Source: Pseudoalteromonas shioyasakiensis
Lineage (GTDB): Bacteria; Pseudomonadota; Gammaproteobacteria; Enterobacterales; Alteromonadaceae
Reading direction: 5' to 3'
NCBI RefSeq assembly: GCF_024518675.1
Contig: NZ_JANIGL010000004.1
Location: 216,423 to 280,422 of the forward strand
DNA: 64,000 nt
Made by a program: the position numbers and the translations under genes. Within the stretch, counting starts at the first letter, position 1. The number at the start of each line of letters is the position of its first letter. This document shows positions 1 through 9,754 of this stretch, one piece after another. The notes under the pieces were generated by a model. It was not told the DNA's origin, made no database searches, and saw only the letters and a program-made list of their open reading frames with translations.

Positions 1-875
1 ATAGGGTAGTTAATGGTACTCAATGGCGGATATACGTGACGTGTGAAAAACACATTATCAAATCCAATTATTGAAAGCTCGTTAGGTAAAGTAACTCCAC
101 ACTCTCTTGCGCTTGCCATAGCCCCTGTAGCCATTTCATCGTTGGCACAAATTAACGCAGTAAATTGATGAGGGCTGTTGTGTAGTTGGGTATACCCTTG
201 AGCACCACTATTTTCCATAAAGTCTCCTTCATAGAGTAATTGTTCATCAAAGGCATGGTTAAATTCTTGTAAGGCTTTTTTATGTCCAGAAAGGCGATCT
301 TGAGCATCTTTTTTCCAAAGAGGACCGCTTATATAAGCAATGTCTGTATGGCCTTGCTCTAAAATATATTTAGTCGCTAAATAGCCACCATGAACGTTAT
401 CTAAAATAATACAGCGTTCAGCAAGCTCACTGATATAACGATTTAACAGTACAAAAGGCGTTTTACCTTTACTGAGTTTTATTAAGTACTCGTCTGTGAC
501 AGCTTCAACATGCAGTATTAGACCATCACAATTGCGGCTAATTAAAAATTCAATCGCTTGCTCTTCGCGCTTTTTATCACTATGGCCTGCTGCAATAATG
601 ACGTGCTTACCCTGATCACGAAAAGTATTCTCAATACCGCCCATCATAGGCCCGTAAAATGGCCCGGATAGTTCAGACACTAATAAGCCAACACTGTTTG
701 AGCAATTAGAGGCTAGCGATTGCGCAATTGAATTGGGTCGATAGCCAAGCTCTGTCATTGCAGACATGACTTTTTTACGAGTTATATCAGTGACATTGAC
801 ATTGTTATTCATAACTCTTGAGACAGTTGCTAGCGATACTCCCGCAAGCTTTGACACCTCATAAATGGTGGCCAT
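1..875 (-). CDS. LacI-family transcriptional regulator of the beta-glucan locus (3' end beyond window)
   Basis: The leftward frame is open from an ATG at 873-875 to the window edge, about 291 codons, so the C-terminus is missing. The start has a good ribosome site (AAAGGAAT, 5 nt upstream). Residues 2-48 form a classic LacI helix-turn-helix (TIYEVSKLAGVSLATVSRVM), followed by the hinge-like stretch GYRPNSIAQSLAS. The rest is a periplasmic-binding-protein-like sugar domain (segments such as GLLVSELSGPFYG and ALICANDEMATGAMA). It lies 10 bp downstream of a sugar symporter gene and in the same direction as GH1. The family binds CG-centred palindromes and is released by a sugar. The four TGTAAGCGCTTACA sites at 3640, 3699, 15100 and 15153 are the obvious operators. 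The inducer is unknown; a beta-glucoside or glucose oligomer is inferred from context. Confidence 0.93.
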   Translation of the reverse strand, partial: MATIYEVSKLAGVSLATVSRVMNNNVNVTDITRKKVMSAMTELGYRPNSIAQSLASNCSNSVGLLVSELSGPFYGPMMGGIENTFRDQGKHVIIAAGHSDKKREEQAIEFLISRNCDGLILHVEAVTDEYLIKLSKGKTPFVLLNRYISELAERCIILDNVHGGYLATKYILEQGHTDIAYISGPLWKKDAQDRLSGHKKALQEFNHAFDEQLLYEGDFMENSGAQGYTQLHNSPHQFTALICANDEMATGAMASARECGVTLPNELSIIGFDNVFFTRHVYPPLSTINYP

Positions 876-885
876 GTTATTCCTT

Positions 886-2229
886 TTACGTATCAGAAGA
901 CGCTTTATTTCTCGCTGTTAAATCAGCATTTATTTGTTGTACGGTTTTGTTATCCAGAATATACCTTTTCATGATTAAGGCGACAAGGATACTGCCAATA
1001 GCAGGGTAGAGAGTAAACGATGTGAGTATGCCATTTTTTGTTGCCTGTGAAATTTCACTGTCAGCTTGGTATCCGTAATAAGCAAGCAACCAGCCAGCAC
1101 TTGCGCCACCCAGAGCTAAACCAAGTTTAATAAAGAATACTACACTAGCGTAGACTAAGCCGGTTAACCGTTGGCCATCTTGCCATTGCCCATAGTCGAT
1201 GGTGTCGGCCATTTTTGCCCACAATAATGGTGTTGCCATTTGAGTGAAAAAACACCATAAAAAATAGACTAAAAAAGCTAAAAACAGGTTTTCACCGGGT
1301 AACCAAAAAGCAACGCAGCTGATAGCGGCTGAAATATATTGTAGATAAATATAAGCTCGTTTTTTATCTACATATTTACTTAATGGTTGTGCACACGCGC
1401 AGCCTAAAATATTACCTATCATGCCAAGAGTGACAAATTGAGTTACTAAATCAGCTTCACCAAGTACATATTTTACATAGTAGATAGCGAGAGTTGTGCG
1501 CAGTACCATGCTAGTTAATAGCATAATTGAAGCGCCACAGAGTATTCTAAATGGGCCATTCTTCCATACTATGGCCATTTGTTCTTTGAGCTTAAGTTGG
1601 GTGTTTTGTGCTGCACTCACGCGCTCTTTAGTGAACTTAAAACAAATAAGAAATAACCCAACACCGAAGCAACTCATCAGTACCATGGTTAGCTGGTAGC
1701 CTAACGCGTTATCGCCTTTACCGAGCCAATCCACAAGTGGCAATGTACAGCTACTGACGATGAGGCCACCAAGCATACCAAATACAAAGCGATATGATTG
1801 AATGGATACTCGTTCATTTGGATCTTTACTCAGTACACCACCAAGAGCGGAGTAGGGAATATTGATTGCGGTATAAACTAGCATTAACAGGGTGTAAGTA
1901 ATAAACGCATAAATCACTTTCCCCGTTGGAGATAACTCTGGTGTGGTAAAGGTGATAATACTGATCACCCCAAATGGCACCGCTAGCCACAGTAAATACG
2001 GGCGATAACTGCCATAACGAGTACGGGTTGAATCCGTAAGCGAGCCCATTAGTGGATCTGTGACAGCGTCAACAATTCGTACCACTAAAAATAATGTGCC
2101 TACCACCGCCGGTGATATACCAAAAATATCAGTGTAGAAAAAAGTTAAAAATAGCATTACCGTTTGAAAGATAATGTTGCTTGCAGTATCACCTAAACCG
2201 TAGGCTATTTTTTCTTTTTTAGTTAGCAT
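886..2229 (-). CDS. GPH-family (MelB-like) sugar:cation symporter
   Basis: This 447-residue polytopic membrane protein has the N-terminus typical of glycoside-pentoside-hexuronide symporters (KKEKIAYGLGDTASNIIFQ) and the family signature with a conserved aspartate in the first loop (DAVTDPLMGSLTDSTRTRYGSYRPYLLW, near residues 53-80). About twelve membrane segments are visible. The family moves sugars or glycosides across the inner membrane with Na+ or H+. It sits 15 bp downstream of the GH1 beta-glucosidase gene and 10 bp upstream of the LacI-type regulator, so the three form one leftward operon. Import of short beta-glucosides (for example laminaribiose) is inferred from the neighbours, not shown by sequence. 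Confidence 0.92.
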   Translation of the reverse strand: MLTKKEKIAYGLGDTASNIIFQTVMLFLTFFYTDIFGISPAVVGTLFLVVRIVDAVTDPLMGSLTDSTRTRYGSYRPYLLWLAVPFGVISIITFTTPELSPTGKVIYAFITYTLLMLVYTAINIPYSALGGVLSKDPNERVSIQSYRFVFGMLGGLIVSSCTLPLVDWLGKGDNALGYQLTMVLMSCFGVGLFLICFKFTKERVSAAQNTQLKLKEQMAIVWKNGPFRILCGASIMLLTSMVLRTTLAIYYVKYVLGEADLVTQFVTLGMIGNILGCACAQPLSKYVDKKRAYIYLQYISAAISCVAFWLPGENLFLAFLVYFLWCFFTQMATPLLWAKMADTIDYGQWQDGQRLTGLVYASVVFFIKLGLALGGASAGWLLAYYGYQADSEISQATKNGILTSFTLYPAIGSILVALIMKRYILDNKTVQQINADLTARNKASSDT

Positions 2230-2244
2230 GGTAGGTACTCATTA

Positions 2245-3573
2245 TTAGCGTTGTTTTAATAGTGCACAATATTGCTTCGCGCTTTCTTTAAGTATACGTT
2301 GCTGAGTTTGGTAATTAATATAAACGAGGCCAAAACGCTTTTCATAGCCGTAGGCCCATTCAAAATTATCCATTAAACTCCAGGCAAAATACCCTTGTAC
2401 GTTTACGCCTTGGTTTATGGCATCGTTAACAGCATTTAAGTGGGTATGATAATAGCTTACACGATCATAATCGAGCACTTGATTGTCATGAACACTGTCA
2501 GCCATTGCAGCACCGTTTTCCGTAATATAAATTTTCGGTAAAGTATAAAGCTCATTTAATGATACCAGCAGCTCAGTTAAGCCTTGTGGGTATACTTCCC
2601 AACCCATATCTGTAATCGGCACATTAGTTAAGTTGGCTTCTTCAAACCAATTATCAGCAGTACATTTATAATGGATGCGGGTGTAATAATTGACCCCTAA
2701 ATAATCGATAGGTTGGCTTATTATTACCATATCTTGCGGCTGAATATCAGGTTGTACGTGCTCTGGTAATTCATTCAGTAGCGAGGGGTATTGGCCATCT
2801 ATAATCGCTTTTATATACCATTGATTATGATATTGATCAGCCTGAAATGCGGCTAACTTGTCATCCGCTGTGAGTGGGTAGGTTGGACTAAAGTTAAGTA
2901 CAATACCCGCTTCAGTATCAGGGCAGTTTTTACGTAATGCTTGCATGGCAAGGCCATGTCCTAGTAATAAGTGATGTGCAGCTTGACGGCCTGCTTTTTG
3001 GCTTTTGATCCCTGGAGCGTGTACGCCAATTTCATATCCTAAGTAGGCACTGCAAAACGGCTCGTTTAGCGTGGCGTAGGAATCAACAAGTCCAGCTAGT
3101 TCTTTACTGACTATATCTGCGTATGCTGCAAACGCATAAGCTGTATCACGGTTTTGCCAGCCACCTTGATCTTCTAAGTATTGAGGTAAATCCCAATGAT
3201 ACAAAGTGACATAGGTTTTTATATTACGCGCTTTTAAAGCCGTTAATAGATCACGGTAAAACCCCAGCCCTTGTTGATTGACAGTACCGTCTTGGTTAAG
3301 TGCACGCGGCCACGAAATAGACAGTCGGTAGGCATCAACGGCTAAATCAGCAATCATCTCTACATCTTGTTGCCACAAATTGATGTGATCACATGCGATA
3401 TCACCATCGCTTTGATCAGCAATTGCATTTGGTTGCTTACAAAATGTATCCCAAATACACGCAAGGCGTGAGTCGCGAGCCCCCTCTATTTGGAATGACG
3501 CAGTAGCAACACCAAAGGTAAAAGCTGGTTTTAACATCGCAGAATGGCTGGGCAAAGAAATTGTTTTAAACAC
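2245..3573 (-). CDS. GH1 family beta-glucosidase, cytoplasmic
   Basis: The 442-residue protein shows the full GH1 pattern: FGVATASFQIEGA near the N-terminus, the acid/base glutamate in TLNEPF (about E171), NYYTR near 296, and the nucleophile in YITENGAA (about E352). Length matches the family (440-480). There is no signal peptide, so it should act in the cytoplasm on imported beta-glucosides. The start used is a GTG at 3573 preceded by AGAGGA; an in-frame ATG at 3537 (before LKPAFTFGVATAS) has no visible ribosome site but cannot be excluded. It is the first gene of the leftward operon with the symporter and the LacI regulator, and it faces the two palindromic operators at 3640-3712. Confidence 0.95.
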   Translation of the reverse strand: MFKTISLPSHSAMLKPAFTFGVATASFQIEGARDSRLACIWDTFCKQPNAIADQSDGDIACDHINLWQQDVEMIADLAVDAYRLSISWPRALNQDGTVNQQGLGFYRDLLTALKARNIKTYVTLYHWDLPQYLEDQGGWQNRDTAYAFAAYADIVSKELAGLVDSYATLNEPFCSAYLGYEIGVHAPGIKSQKAGRQAAHHLLLGHGLAMQALRKNCPDTEAGIVLNFSPTYPLTADDKLAAFQADQYHNQWYIKAIIDGQYPSLLNELPEHVQPDIQPQDMVIISQPIDYLGVNYYTRIHYKCTADNWFEEANLTNVPITDMGWEVYPQGLTELLVSLNELYTLPKIYITENGAAMADSVHDNQVLDYDRVSYYHTHLNAVNDAINQGVNVQGYFAWSLMDNFEWAYGYEKRFGLVYINYQTQQRILKESAKQYCALLKQR

Positions 3574-3639
3574 GGTTAGGGGTATCCTCTAACTTTTAAT
3601 GGCAATGCATGTAAGGTTAAATACAGCATAGCGGGTTTA

Positions 3640-3653
3640 TGTAAGCGCTTACA
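3640..3653. promoter_or_regulatory. LacI-type operator 1 in the GH1/FucP-like intergenic region
   Basis: A perfect 14-bp palindrome TGTAAGCGCTTACA with central CG, the usual shape of LacI/GalR-family operators. It lies between two divergent operons and is repeated at 3699-3712 and twice at the receptor promoter. Confidence 0.85.
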
Positions 3654-3698
3654 ATATTGTTGTAAATAAATTGCTAAATCCGATTTATATGATATAAA

Positions 3699-3712
3699 TG
3701 TAAGCGCTTACA
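3699..3712. promoter_or_regulatory. LacI-type operator 2 in the GH1/FucP-like intergenic region
   Basis: Second perfect copy of TGTAAGCGCTTACA (ATGTAAGCGCTTACAT including flanks). It is centred 59 bp from the first copy and about 100 bp upstream of the permease start at 3810. The pair could control both divergent operons. Confidence 0.85.
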
Positions 3713-3809
3713 TTTTATGTTGCAACTATTATTTGCTTTTTAAATCTAGATCTAAAGCATCTAAATACGTGTAATGAACTGATAATTAATAATTAATTAG
3801 AGATATATT

Positions 3810-5069
3810 ATGGCACAAGCGCCTTTGACAACAAATCACCACAGCCAAGTACAGGAGATGCCTAAGCAAACATTTGCTTTAGCGTCACTGACCACATTGT
3901 TTTTTATGTGGGGCTTTATTACCTGTTTAAACGATATTTTAATTCCTTATTTAAAAGGAATGTTCTCGCTCAATTATACCCAAGCCATGTTAGTGCAATT
4001 TTGCTTTTTTGGTGCTTATTTCATCATGTCTATTCCGGCGGGTAAGCTGGTAAGTAAAATTGGCTATCAGTATGGCATTGTTGTGGGCTTAGTTGTTGCG
4101 GCCATTGGTTGCGCACTTTTTTACCCTGCGGCAGATGCTCATGTATACGAGCTGTTCTTATTTGCATTATTTGTTTTAGCTAGCGGTATAACTATTTTAC
4201 AAGTCTCTGCAAACCCTTATGTGAGTGTGTTGGGCTCAGCCAAAACAGCATCATCACGTTTAACAATGACACAAGCATTCAACTCGTTAGGCACCACTGT
4301 AGCGCCTATATTTGGTGGCTGGTTAATTCTTAGTGAAGTAAGTCAAGCAACGGCTGAACAAGTAAAAATGCCTTACTTGATTTTATCAGCCAGCTTATTG
4401 ATTTTAGCTGTTATATTTGCATTTTTAAAGCTACCAAAGCTTGGTAAAGCTGATGCTAATGAGAATACTCAAGCCGATGAAAACTTCGTTGATTTAGGTA
4501 GCGTTTGGCAATATCGCCACCTTATTTTTGGTGCCCTAGGTATTTTTGTTTATGTTGGCGCTGAGGTAGCAATCGGCAGTTTTTTAGTGGGGTTTTTAAC
4601 TCTCGATCACATTGCTGCTATGAGTGAGCAACAGGCTGCTCATTATATTAGTTATTATTTTGCTGGTGCGATGATAGGGCGCTTTGCTGGTGCGGTTATC
4701 ATGCAAAAAGTAAATGCACATATTGTACTTGCTTGCCATGCTGTTTTAGCTGTGGTGCTTATCTTAGTTGCTATGACAGGGCAAGGATCGCTTGCCATGT
4801 GGGCTATTTTGTTAGTTGGCTTATGTAACTCAATTATGTTCCCAACTATTTTTAGCTTAGCTCTACAGGGGTTAGGTAAATACACCTCTCAGGGTTCAGG
4901 CATTTTATGTTTAGCCATTGTTGGTGGCGCAATCATACCACTATTACAGGGCATGCTAGCTGATAGCATTGGCGTGCAGTTAGCGCTGTTATTACCAATT
5001 GGTTGTTATATTTATATCACTTACTTTGCGCTTTTTGGCTCAAAAGTATCTTCAACTCGTCATTCATAA
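3810..5069 (+). CDS. FucP/GluP-like MFS sugar permease (FHS family)
   Basis: The 419-residue membrane protein has the FHS (fucose-galactose-glucose:H+ symporter) features: [29 protein letters not shown] in helix 1, [13 protein letters not shown] in the helix 4-5 region, [18 protein letters not shown], and [14 protein letters not shown] in the C-terminal half. About twelve membrane segments are visible. The family carries glucose, galactose or fucose with protons across the inner membrane. It heads the rightward operon with GH3 and GH16 (GH3 begins within 15 bp of its stop), so import of glucose released in the periplasm is the likely job. Glucose as substrate is an inference. Confidence 0.92.
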   Translation: MAQAPLTTNHHSQVQEMPKQTFALASLTTLFFMWGFITCLNDILIPYLKGMFSLNYTQAMLVQFCFFGAYFIMSIPAGKLVSKIGYQYGIVVGLVVAAIGCALFYPAADAHVYELFLFALFVLASGITILQVSANPYVSVLGSAKTASSRLTMTQAFNSLGTTVAPIFGGWLILSEVSQATAEQVKMPYLILSASLLILAVIFAFLKLPKLGKADANENTQADENFVDLGSVWQYRHLIFGALGIFVYVGAEVAIGSFLVGFLTLDHIAAMSEQQAAHYISYYFAGAMIGRFAGAVIMQKVNAHIVLACHAVLAVVLILVAMTGQGSLAMWAILLVGLCNSIMFPTIFSLALQGLGKYTSQGSGILCLAIVGGAIIPLLQGMLADSIGVQLALLLPIGCYIYITYFALFGSKVSSTRHS

Positions 5070-5082
5070 TTAGGTGCAAAAC

Positions 5083-7602
5083 ATGACATTAAAAAAACCA
5101 TTCACACTTTCGGCGCTGATGATTGCGACAATAGCGATGAACGGCTGTACTGGGTCTGATCAGGTGCAAACTAAAGATGCGGTTGAGCAAGACATTTGGC
5201 CAATGATCACCACAGGTATTCAAGATGATGCTGCGATGGAAGCGAAAATAGCAGAGCTATTATCAAGCATGACACTTGAGCAAAAAATAGCGCAAATGAT
5301 ACAGCCAGAAATACGCGATATTACAGTAGAAGATATGCGTAAATACGGATTTGGTTCGTATTTAAATGGTGGTGGAGCTTTTCCAAATAATAACAAACAT
5401 GCCAGTGCGGCTGATTGGATAGATTTAGCTGAAAAAATGTACCAAGCATCAATCGATGATTCACTTGATGGTAGTCGTATTCCGACCATGTGGGGCACAG
5501 ATGCCGTACATGGTCATAATAACGTTATTGGCGCAACTTTATTCCCCCATAATATCGGTCTAGGTGCGACCAATAATCCTGCCTTGATTGAAAAAATTGC
5601 AGCTGCTACAGCACAAGAAGTTATGGTGACGGGGATTGATTGGGTATTCGCACCTACCGTTGCTGTTGTGCGTGATGACCGCTGGGGTCGCACTTACGAA
5701 GGTTACTCAGAAGACCCTGAAATTGTAAAAGAGTATTCTGCTGCCATTGTAAAAGGCTTACAGGGCGCTGTGGATCAAGACTTCTTATCTGATAAGCGTG
5801 TGATCAGCACAGTAAAACACTTCTTAGGTGATGGTGGTACACAAGGTGGTGATGATCAAGGTAATAATATTGATAGTGAAGCTGACTTATTCAATATTCA
5901 TGCTCAAGGTTATGTAGGCGGTTTAGGGGCAGGGGCGCAGACTGTCATGGCGTCTTTTAACAGCTGGAATGGCGAGAAAATACATGGCAGTAAGTATCTT
6001 CTTACTGACGTGTTAAAAGGCAAAATGGGATTTGATGGCTTTGTTGTTGGTGATTGGAACGGCCACGGACAAATCCCGGGCTGTACAAATGGTAATTGTG
6101 CGCAAGCTGCAAATGCAGGCCTTGACGTATACATGGTGCCGACTGATGCGTGGAAGCCATTATATGAAAACTTAATAACCCAGGTTAAGGACGGTGCGAT
6201 TGCGCAATCACGCATTGATGATGCGGTAACACGTATTCTACGAGTGAAAATGCGTGCAGGGTTATTTGATAAGCCAAGCCCAGCACAACGCCCATTATCA
6301 GGAAAAACAGAGGTTATCGGCAGTAAAGAGCATCGTGCAATTGCTAAACAAGCTGTACGCGAATCACTAGTCTTACTAAAAAATAAAGCACAATTGTTAC
6401 CTCTTTCACCTAAAGCAAATGTATTGGTCGCTGGTTTAGGTGCCGATAACATTGGTATGCAATCGGGGGGTTGGAGTATTACATGGCAAGGAACGGGTAA
6501 TGAAAACAGTGACTTTCCTGGTGGCACATCTATTTTAGATGGGATTGCAAAAAAGGTTAATCAAGCCGGTGGGCAAGTCGCGTATGACTTGAACGGTGAG
6601 TTTGATACACGTCCTGACGTTGCAATCGTTGTATTTGGAGAACAACCTTACGCTGAAGGTAATGGGGACTTAGATAACCTTGAATACCAACGAGGTAATA
6701 AAACTGATTTAGCATTATTACGTAAGTTTAAAGATGCCGGTATTCCTGTTGTATCGCTATTTATTAGCGGTCGTCCTATGTGGGTAAACGCAGAGCTCAA
6801 TGCCAGTGATGCCTTTGTAGCAACTTGGTTACCAGGAAGTGAAGGCGATGCCATCAGTGATGTATTATTTACTAATATTGATGGCTCTGTGAATCATGAC
6901 TTTAAAGGCAAGCTATCATTTTCGTGGCCTAATAACCCAATTGATAACGAAAATAGAGGCGATGCTGACTACGCGCCATTATTACCTTATGGCTTTGGCT
7001 TAACGTATGCAGATAAAAATACCCTTGCAGATGATTTAGCTGAGCAAAGCAATGCAACAGAACAACTCGAAGACTTAGTGTTATTTGAGCGTGCCGTTAA
7101 AGCACCTTGGAGCTTAGTATTACAAAGTGGTGAGCAGCAAAAAACCATGGCAAGTAGCCGTGAATCTGTTGGTGCAGTTAGTGTTAAAACCTTTGATAAA
7201 GACGTGCAAGAAGATGCCCGTGCGATAGTATTTAGCGGTACAGAGTCTGCAGCAGTACGCTTAATGGCAGCATTTCCTTCTGATTTACGCTCATACGTTG
7301 AAAAATCAGGCCAACTACAAATGCAAATTAAGGTAGATCAAGGTGCCGATGCGCCACTTTGGCTTGGTATGCAATGCGGCGAAGGTTGCCAAGGCAAATT
7401 TGATATTGCAGCGCAGCTTAAAAACACCAACCAATGGCAAACTGTGAATGTTGATTTAGCTTGCTTTACCCAGCAAGGCGTTAATTTATCGCAGGTATTT
7501 TCACCTTGGCAGCTTTCTACCTCAGCGCCATGGCAAGTATCAGTTGCTAAGTTGAGTGTAACCAGTGAAAAAGTAACCGAAAACACTATTTCATGTCAGT
7601 AA
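5083..7602 (+). CDS. GH3 family exo-beta-glucanase/beta-glucosidase lipoprotein (ExoP-like)
   Basis: I take the ATG at 5083 because TAGG lies 8 nt upstream; an in-frame GTG at 5074 would add three residues and has no ribosome site. The 839-residue protein begins with a short hydrophobic segment and a plausible lipobox ending in Cys22 (AMNGC). GH3 N-domain motifs follow: GTDAVHGHNN, DDRWGRTYEGYSEDP, KHFLGDGGT, and GFVVGDWNGH carrying the nucleophile Asp (about D324). The second domain includes ESLVLLKN and GGWSITWQG. A C-terminal extension of roughly 170 residues matches the extra beta-sandwich domain known from marine exo-1,3/1,4-beta-glucanases of about 840 residues such as ExoP. It should release glucose from beta-glucan chains in the periplasm or at the outer membrane. 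It overlaps the GH16 gene by 10 bp. Confidence 0.93.
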   Translation: MTLKKPFTLSALMIATIAMNGCTGSDQVQTKDAVEQDIWPMITTGIQDDAAMEAKIAELLSSMTLEQKIAQMIQPEIRDITVEDMRKYGFGSYLNGGGAFPNNNKHASAADWIDLAEKMYQASIDDSLDGSRIPTMWGTDAVHGHNNVIGATLFPHNIGLGATNNPALIEKIAAATAQEVMVTGIDWVFAPTVAVVRDDRWGRTYEGYSEDPEIVKEYSAAIVKGLQGAVDQDFLSDKRVISTVKHFLGDGGTQGGDDQGNNIDSEADLFNIHAQGYVGGLGAGAQTVMASFNSWNGEKIHGSKYLLTDVLKGKMGFDGFVVGDWNGHGQIPGCTNGNCAQAANAGLDVYMVPTDAWKPLYENLITQVKDGAIAQSRIDDAVTRILRVKMRAGLFDKPSPAQRPLSGKTEVIGSKEHRAIAKQAVRESLVLLKNKAQLLPLSPKANVLVAGLGADNIGMQSGGWSITWQGTGNENSDFPGGTSILDGIAKKVNQAGGQVAYDLNGEFDTRPDVAIVVFGEQPYAEGNGDLDNLEYQRGNKTDLALLRKFKDAGIPVVSLFISGRPMWVNAELNASDAFVATWLPGSEGDAISDVLFTNIDGSVNHDFKGKLSFSWPNNPIDNENRGDADYAPLLPYGFGLTYADKNTLADDLAEQSNATEQLEDLVLFERAVKAPWSLVLQSGEQQKTMASSRESVGAVSVKTFDKDVQEDARAIVFSGTESAAVRLMAAFPSDLRSYVEKSGQLQMQIKVDQGADAPLWLGMQCGEGCQGKFDIAAQLKNTNQWQTVNVDLACFTQQGVNLSQVFSPWQLSTSAPWQVSVAKLSVTSEKVTENTISCQ

Positions 7603-8624
7603 AGTCATGTTGGGTCATTATGTTGGTAGGGGCATTAAGTGCCTGCCAACACACTTCTCAGCCAACTCAGGCCAGTATTGGTCAGGGTTGGCAGTTGGTG
7701 TGGCAAGATGAGTTCAATGCCACAAAGATTGACTTAACTAAGTGGCAACACGAAGTAAATTGCCATGGTGGCGGTAACGATGAGTTACAGTGCTACACCG
7801 CACGCTCGCAAAATAGTTACCTCAAAGATGGCTTATTGCATATTGTTGCAAGAAAAGAAGATTACACTGGCCCTTTGTATAATACAGATGAACTTACCAG
7901 TAATGCACGGGCTAAGTTGCAAAGAACCCAACCTTTTACATCAGCCAGGCTTAGAACGAAAGGAAAAGGTGACTGGCGCTATGCTCGTATTGAGGTTCGT
8001 GCAAAGCTGCCTGCTGGGCAGGGAACCTGGCCTGCTATCTGGATGTTACCTACTGATTGGGAATATGGCACGTGGGCATCATCAGGTGAAATCGACATCA
8101 TGGAAGCGGTGAACTTAAAAACCCTAACCGATGATAAAGCAGCCCCAGTAGGCACCCTTGAAAGCCGTATTCATGGCACCTTGCATTATGGCGGCCCAGC
8201 CCCTGAAAATGTTTATAGTGGCTTGCCTTACACATTTACTGCTGATCAAAACCCTGCTGATGTATTTCATACTTATGCCATTGAATGGCAAGAGAATGAA
8301 ATTCGTTGGTATGTCGATGATGTGCATTTTGCCACATTTGAAAGTAAGCAATGGTATTCAACAACTCAGCAAGATGATGGCTCTTTTGTAGAAAATACCG
8401 GTTTTGCTCCTTTTGATAAACGCTTTCATCTGTTAATTAATTTTGCAATTGGCGGTAATTGGCCTGCAAATGTTAATGACAAAGGGGTGGATAAAAGCGG
8501 TTTTGAAAAACAAATGCTAGTGGATTATGTTCGTGTATTTCAATGCTCTGTTAATCCACAAACAGGCCAAGGGTGTGCGACATACCAACCTAGCGCGAAG
8601 CAAATTATAGGTAAGCGCAAGTAA
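7593..8624 (+). CDS. GH16 family endo-beta-1,3-glucanase (laminarinase-like) lipoprotein
   Basis: The 343-residue protein has a signal peptide with lipobox LSAC (lipid Cys18) and one GH16 domain. The catalytic signature is SGEIDIMEAV (E166 nucleophile, D168, E171 acid/base, ExDxxE type with the extra residue seen in laminarinases). WQLVWQDEF at the domain start and FHLLINFAIGGNWPA near the C-terminus are typical of bacterial laminarinases. The first ATG (7593) overlaps the end of the GH3 gene; a second in-frame ATG at 7620 would also leave a complete signal peptide. As a surface or periplasmic lipoprotein it would cut laminarin into oligomers for the TonB receptor and GH3. Laminarin as substrate is inferred from family signature and context. 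Confidence 0.94.
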   Translation: MSVKSCWVIMLVGALSACQHTSQPTQASIGQGWQLVWQDEFNATKIDLTKWQHEVNCHGGGNDELQCYTARSQNSYLKDGLLHIVARKEDYTGPLYNTDELTSNARAKLQRTQPFTSARLRTKGKGDWRYARIEVRAKLPAGQGTWPAIWMLPTDWEYGTWASSGEIDIMEAVNLKTLTDDKAAPVGTLESRIHGTLHYGGPAPENVYSGLPYTFTADQNPADVFHTYAIEWQENEIRWYVDDVHFATFESKQWYSTTQQDDGSFVENTGFAPFDKRFHLLINFAIGGNWPANVNDKGVDKSGFEKQMLVDYVRVFQCSVNPQTGQGCATYQPSAKQIIGKRK

Positions 8625-8630
8625 AAAGCT

Positions 8631-8691
8631 TTGAGTCTTGAGCCAGTCTTTGTATCGCCGAACTCGTTACATTGACTGGCTTTTGACTCAA
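8631..8691. terminator. Imperfect hairpin between convergent GH16 and cupin genes
   Basis: Two-part inverted repeat TTGAGTC + AGCCAGTC (8631-8637, 8641-8648) against GACTGGCT + GACTCAA (8674-8681, 8685-8691), with a 25-nt loop. There is only a short T run (8681-8684), so it may be a weak bidirectional terminator or mRNA-end stabiliser for the two converging operons. Confidence 0.5.
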
Positions 8692-8713
8692 TCTCTATGG
8701 ACTAAAAGGGAGT

Positions 8714-9754
8714 TTAACGATTTAGTTTTTGTAACAACAGTTGGCGGATTCTACGCGCTGTTTGCTCATCAATATCCCCCAAAATTCCCTTAGCATGCGG
8801 TGCTACTTCAGCGCCCAACTCTTTGTTATCACTAAATACATAATGGGTAAAAAATTGCTGCCAATGCTCTCGCTGAGATTGTGGTAAATCTTTTATTGCT
8901 AGCATACTGTGTAGCATGGCATCGAACGGATTAGCTAAGTAATCAGCAGCTTGTCGCCACCAGTAATTCACCAGTACGTTAAAGTGGCTATTAGCGCTTA
9001 CGTGGTGCCACCAAAGGGTGGGTATGAATATGCCATCGCCGGGCTCAAGTTTGGCTATTTGTGCGCTGTTAAGTGCATTTTTAAAGCGCGGGAAGCGATT
9101 AAAGTCTGGAGCTGTAAAATCAACTAAGCTAATAGCTTGCCCTGCAGGAGTGAACTCTAAAGGCCCTATGTACAGGTTATCGATTTGAGCAGGGGGAAAT
9201 AAAATAAACTCACGGCTACCAGCACCAACACAGGCAAGGTTATCTGCATTGTCGTAATGAGCTGCAATACGGCTGTGGTTTCCCACCCATAAGCTTTTTA
9301 AGCAAGCGTGATTTGTTACTTGTAACGGGTTCTCAGCAGTAAACGCCGGCGCGCAATAATCACAAGCTGTAGACCCCATATAGTATGAATCTGGCGTGTC
9401 TATTGTTAATGCTTGCTGCAATGTCTTAAGCAATGCCAACAAATTACTCGCGTATTGAGTAAAATTTAAGTCAGTCATATCAGCATTATAAAAGTAGCGG
9501 CCTTGCACTTGTGCAGGCGCTGAAAATGCACGTACTGGCGCATCACTTGCAATATTTGTTAAATACTTTAGCGCTTGAATGTCACCGTTTTGCGCGCTCT
9601 GGACCATCGGCCAGTGTGCGCATACACCTTTGATTACGATAGGGGTTGTTTGCTCAGCTAAAAAAGCAGACAAGTCCTTAATATCATCTATATGACATTG
9701 CCTGACTTGCTGCGTAATTAGGTCTGCTGCACTTTGCATTACTGCTTGGCCCAT
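8714..9754 (-). CDS. Cupin-like/JmjC-type Fe(II)-dependent oxygenase family protein
   Basis: The 346-residue protein resembles the Cupin_8/JmjC-like family. It contains WVGNHSRIAAHYDNADNLACVGAGSREFILFPP with an HxD pair (about H166, D168), EPGDGIFIPTLWWHHV carrying the third histidine (about H250/251), and VNYWWR near the end of the barrel. Family members are 2-oxoglutarate/Fe(II) hydroxylases of protein or small-molecule targets; no target can be read from the sequence. It overlaps the SapC-like gene by 16 bp and is the last gene of the leftward set halogenase - SapC - cupin. This set recurs beside TonB receptors of carbohydrate loci in several proteobacteria, so a link to glycan sensing or surface modification is plausible but unproven. 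Confidence 0.8.
   Translation of the reverse strand: MGQAVMQSAADLITQQVRQCHIDDIKDLSAFLAEQTTPIVIKGVCAHWPMVQSAQNGDIQALKYLTNIASDAPVRAFSAPAQVQGRYFYNADMTDLNFTQYASNLLALLKTLQQALTIDTPDSYYMGSTACDYCAPAFTAENPLQVTNHACLKSLWVGNHSRIAAHYDNADNLACVGAGSREFILFPPAQIDNLYIGPLEFTPAGQAISLVDFTAPDFNRFPRFKNALNSAQIAKLEPGDGIFIPTLWWHHVSANSHFNVLVNYWWRQAADYLANPFDAMLHSMLAIKDLPQSQREHWQQFFTHYVFSDNKELGAEVAPHAKGILGDIDEQTARRIRQLLLQKLNR

Noticed and set aside
8991..9002. Partial match to the LacI operator (TTAGCGCTTACG); similar partial matches at 29809 and 61966
   Set aside because: All are inside coding sequence and lack the full palindrome.
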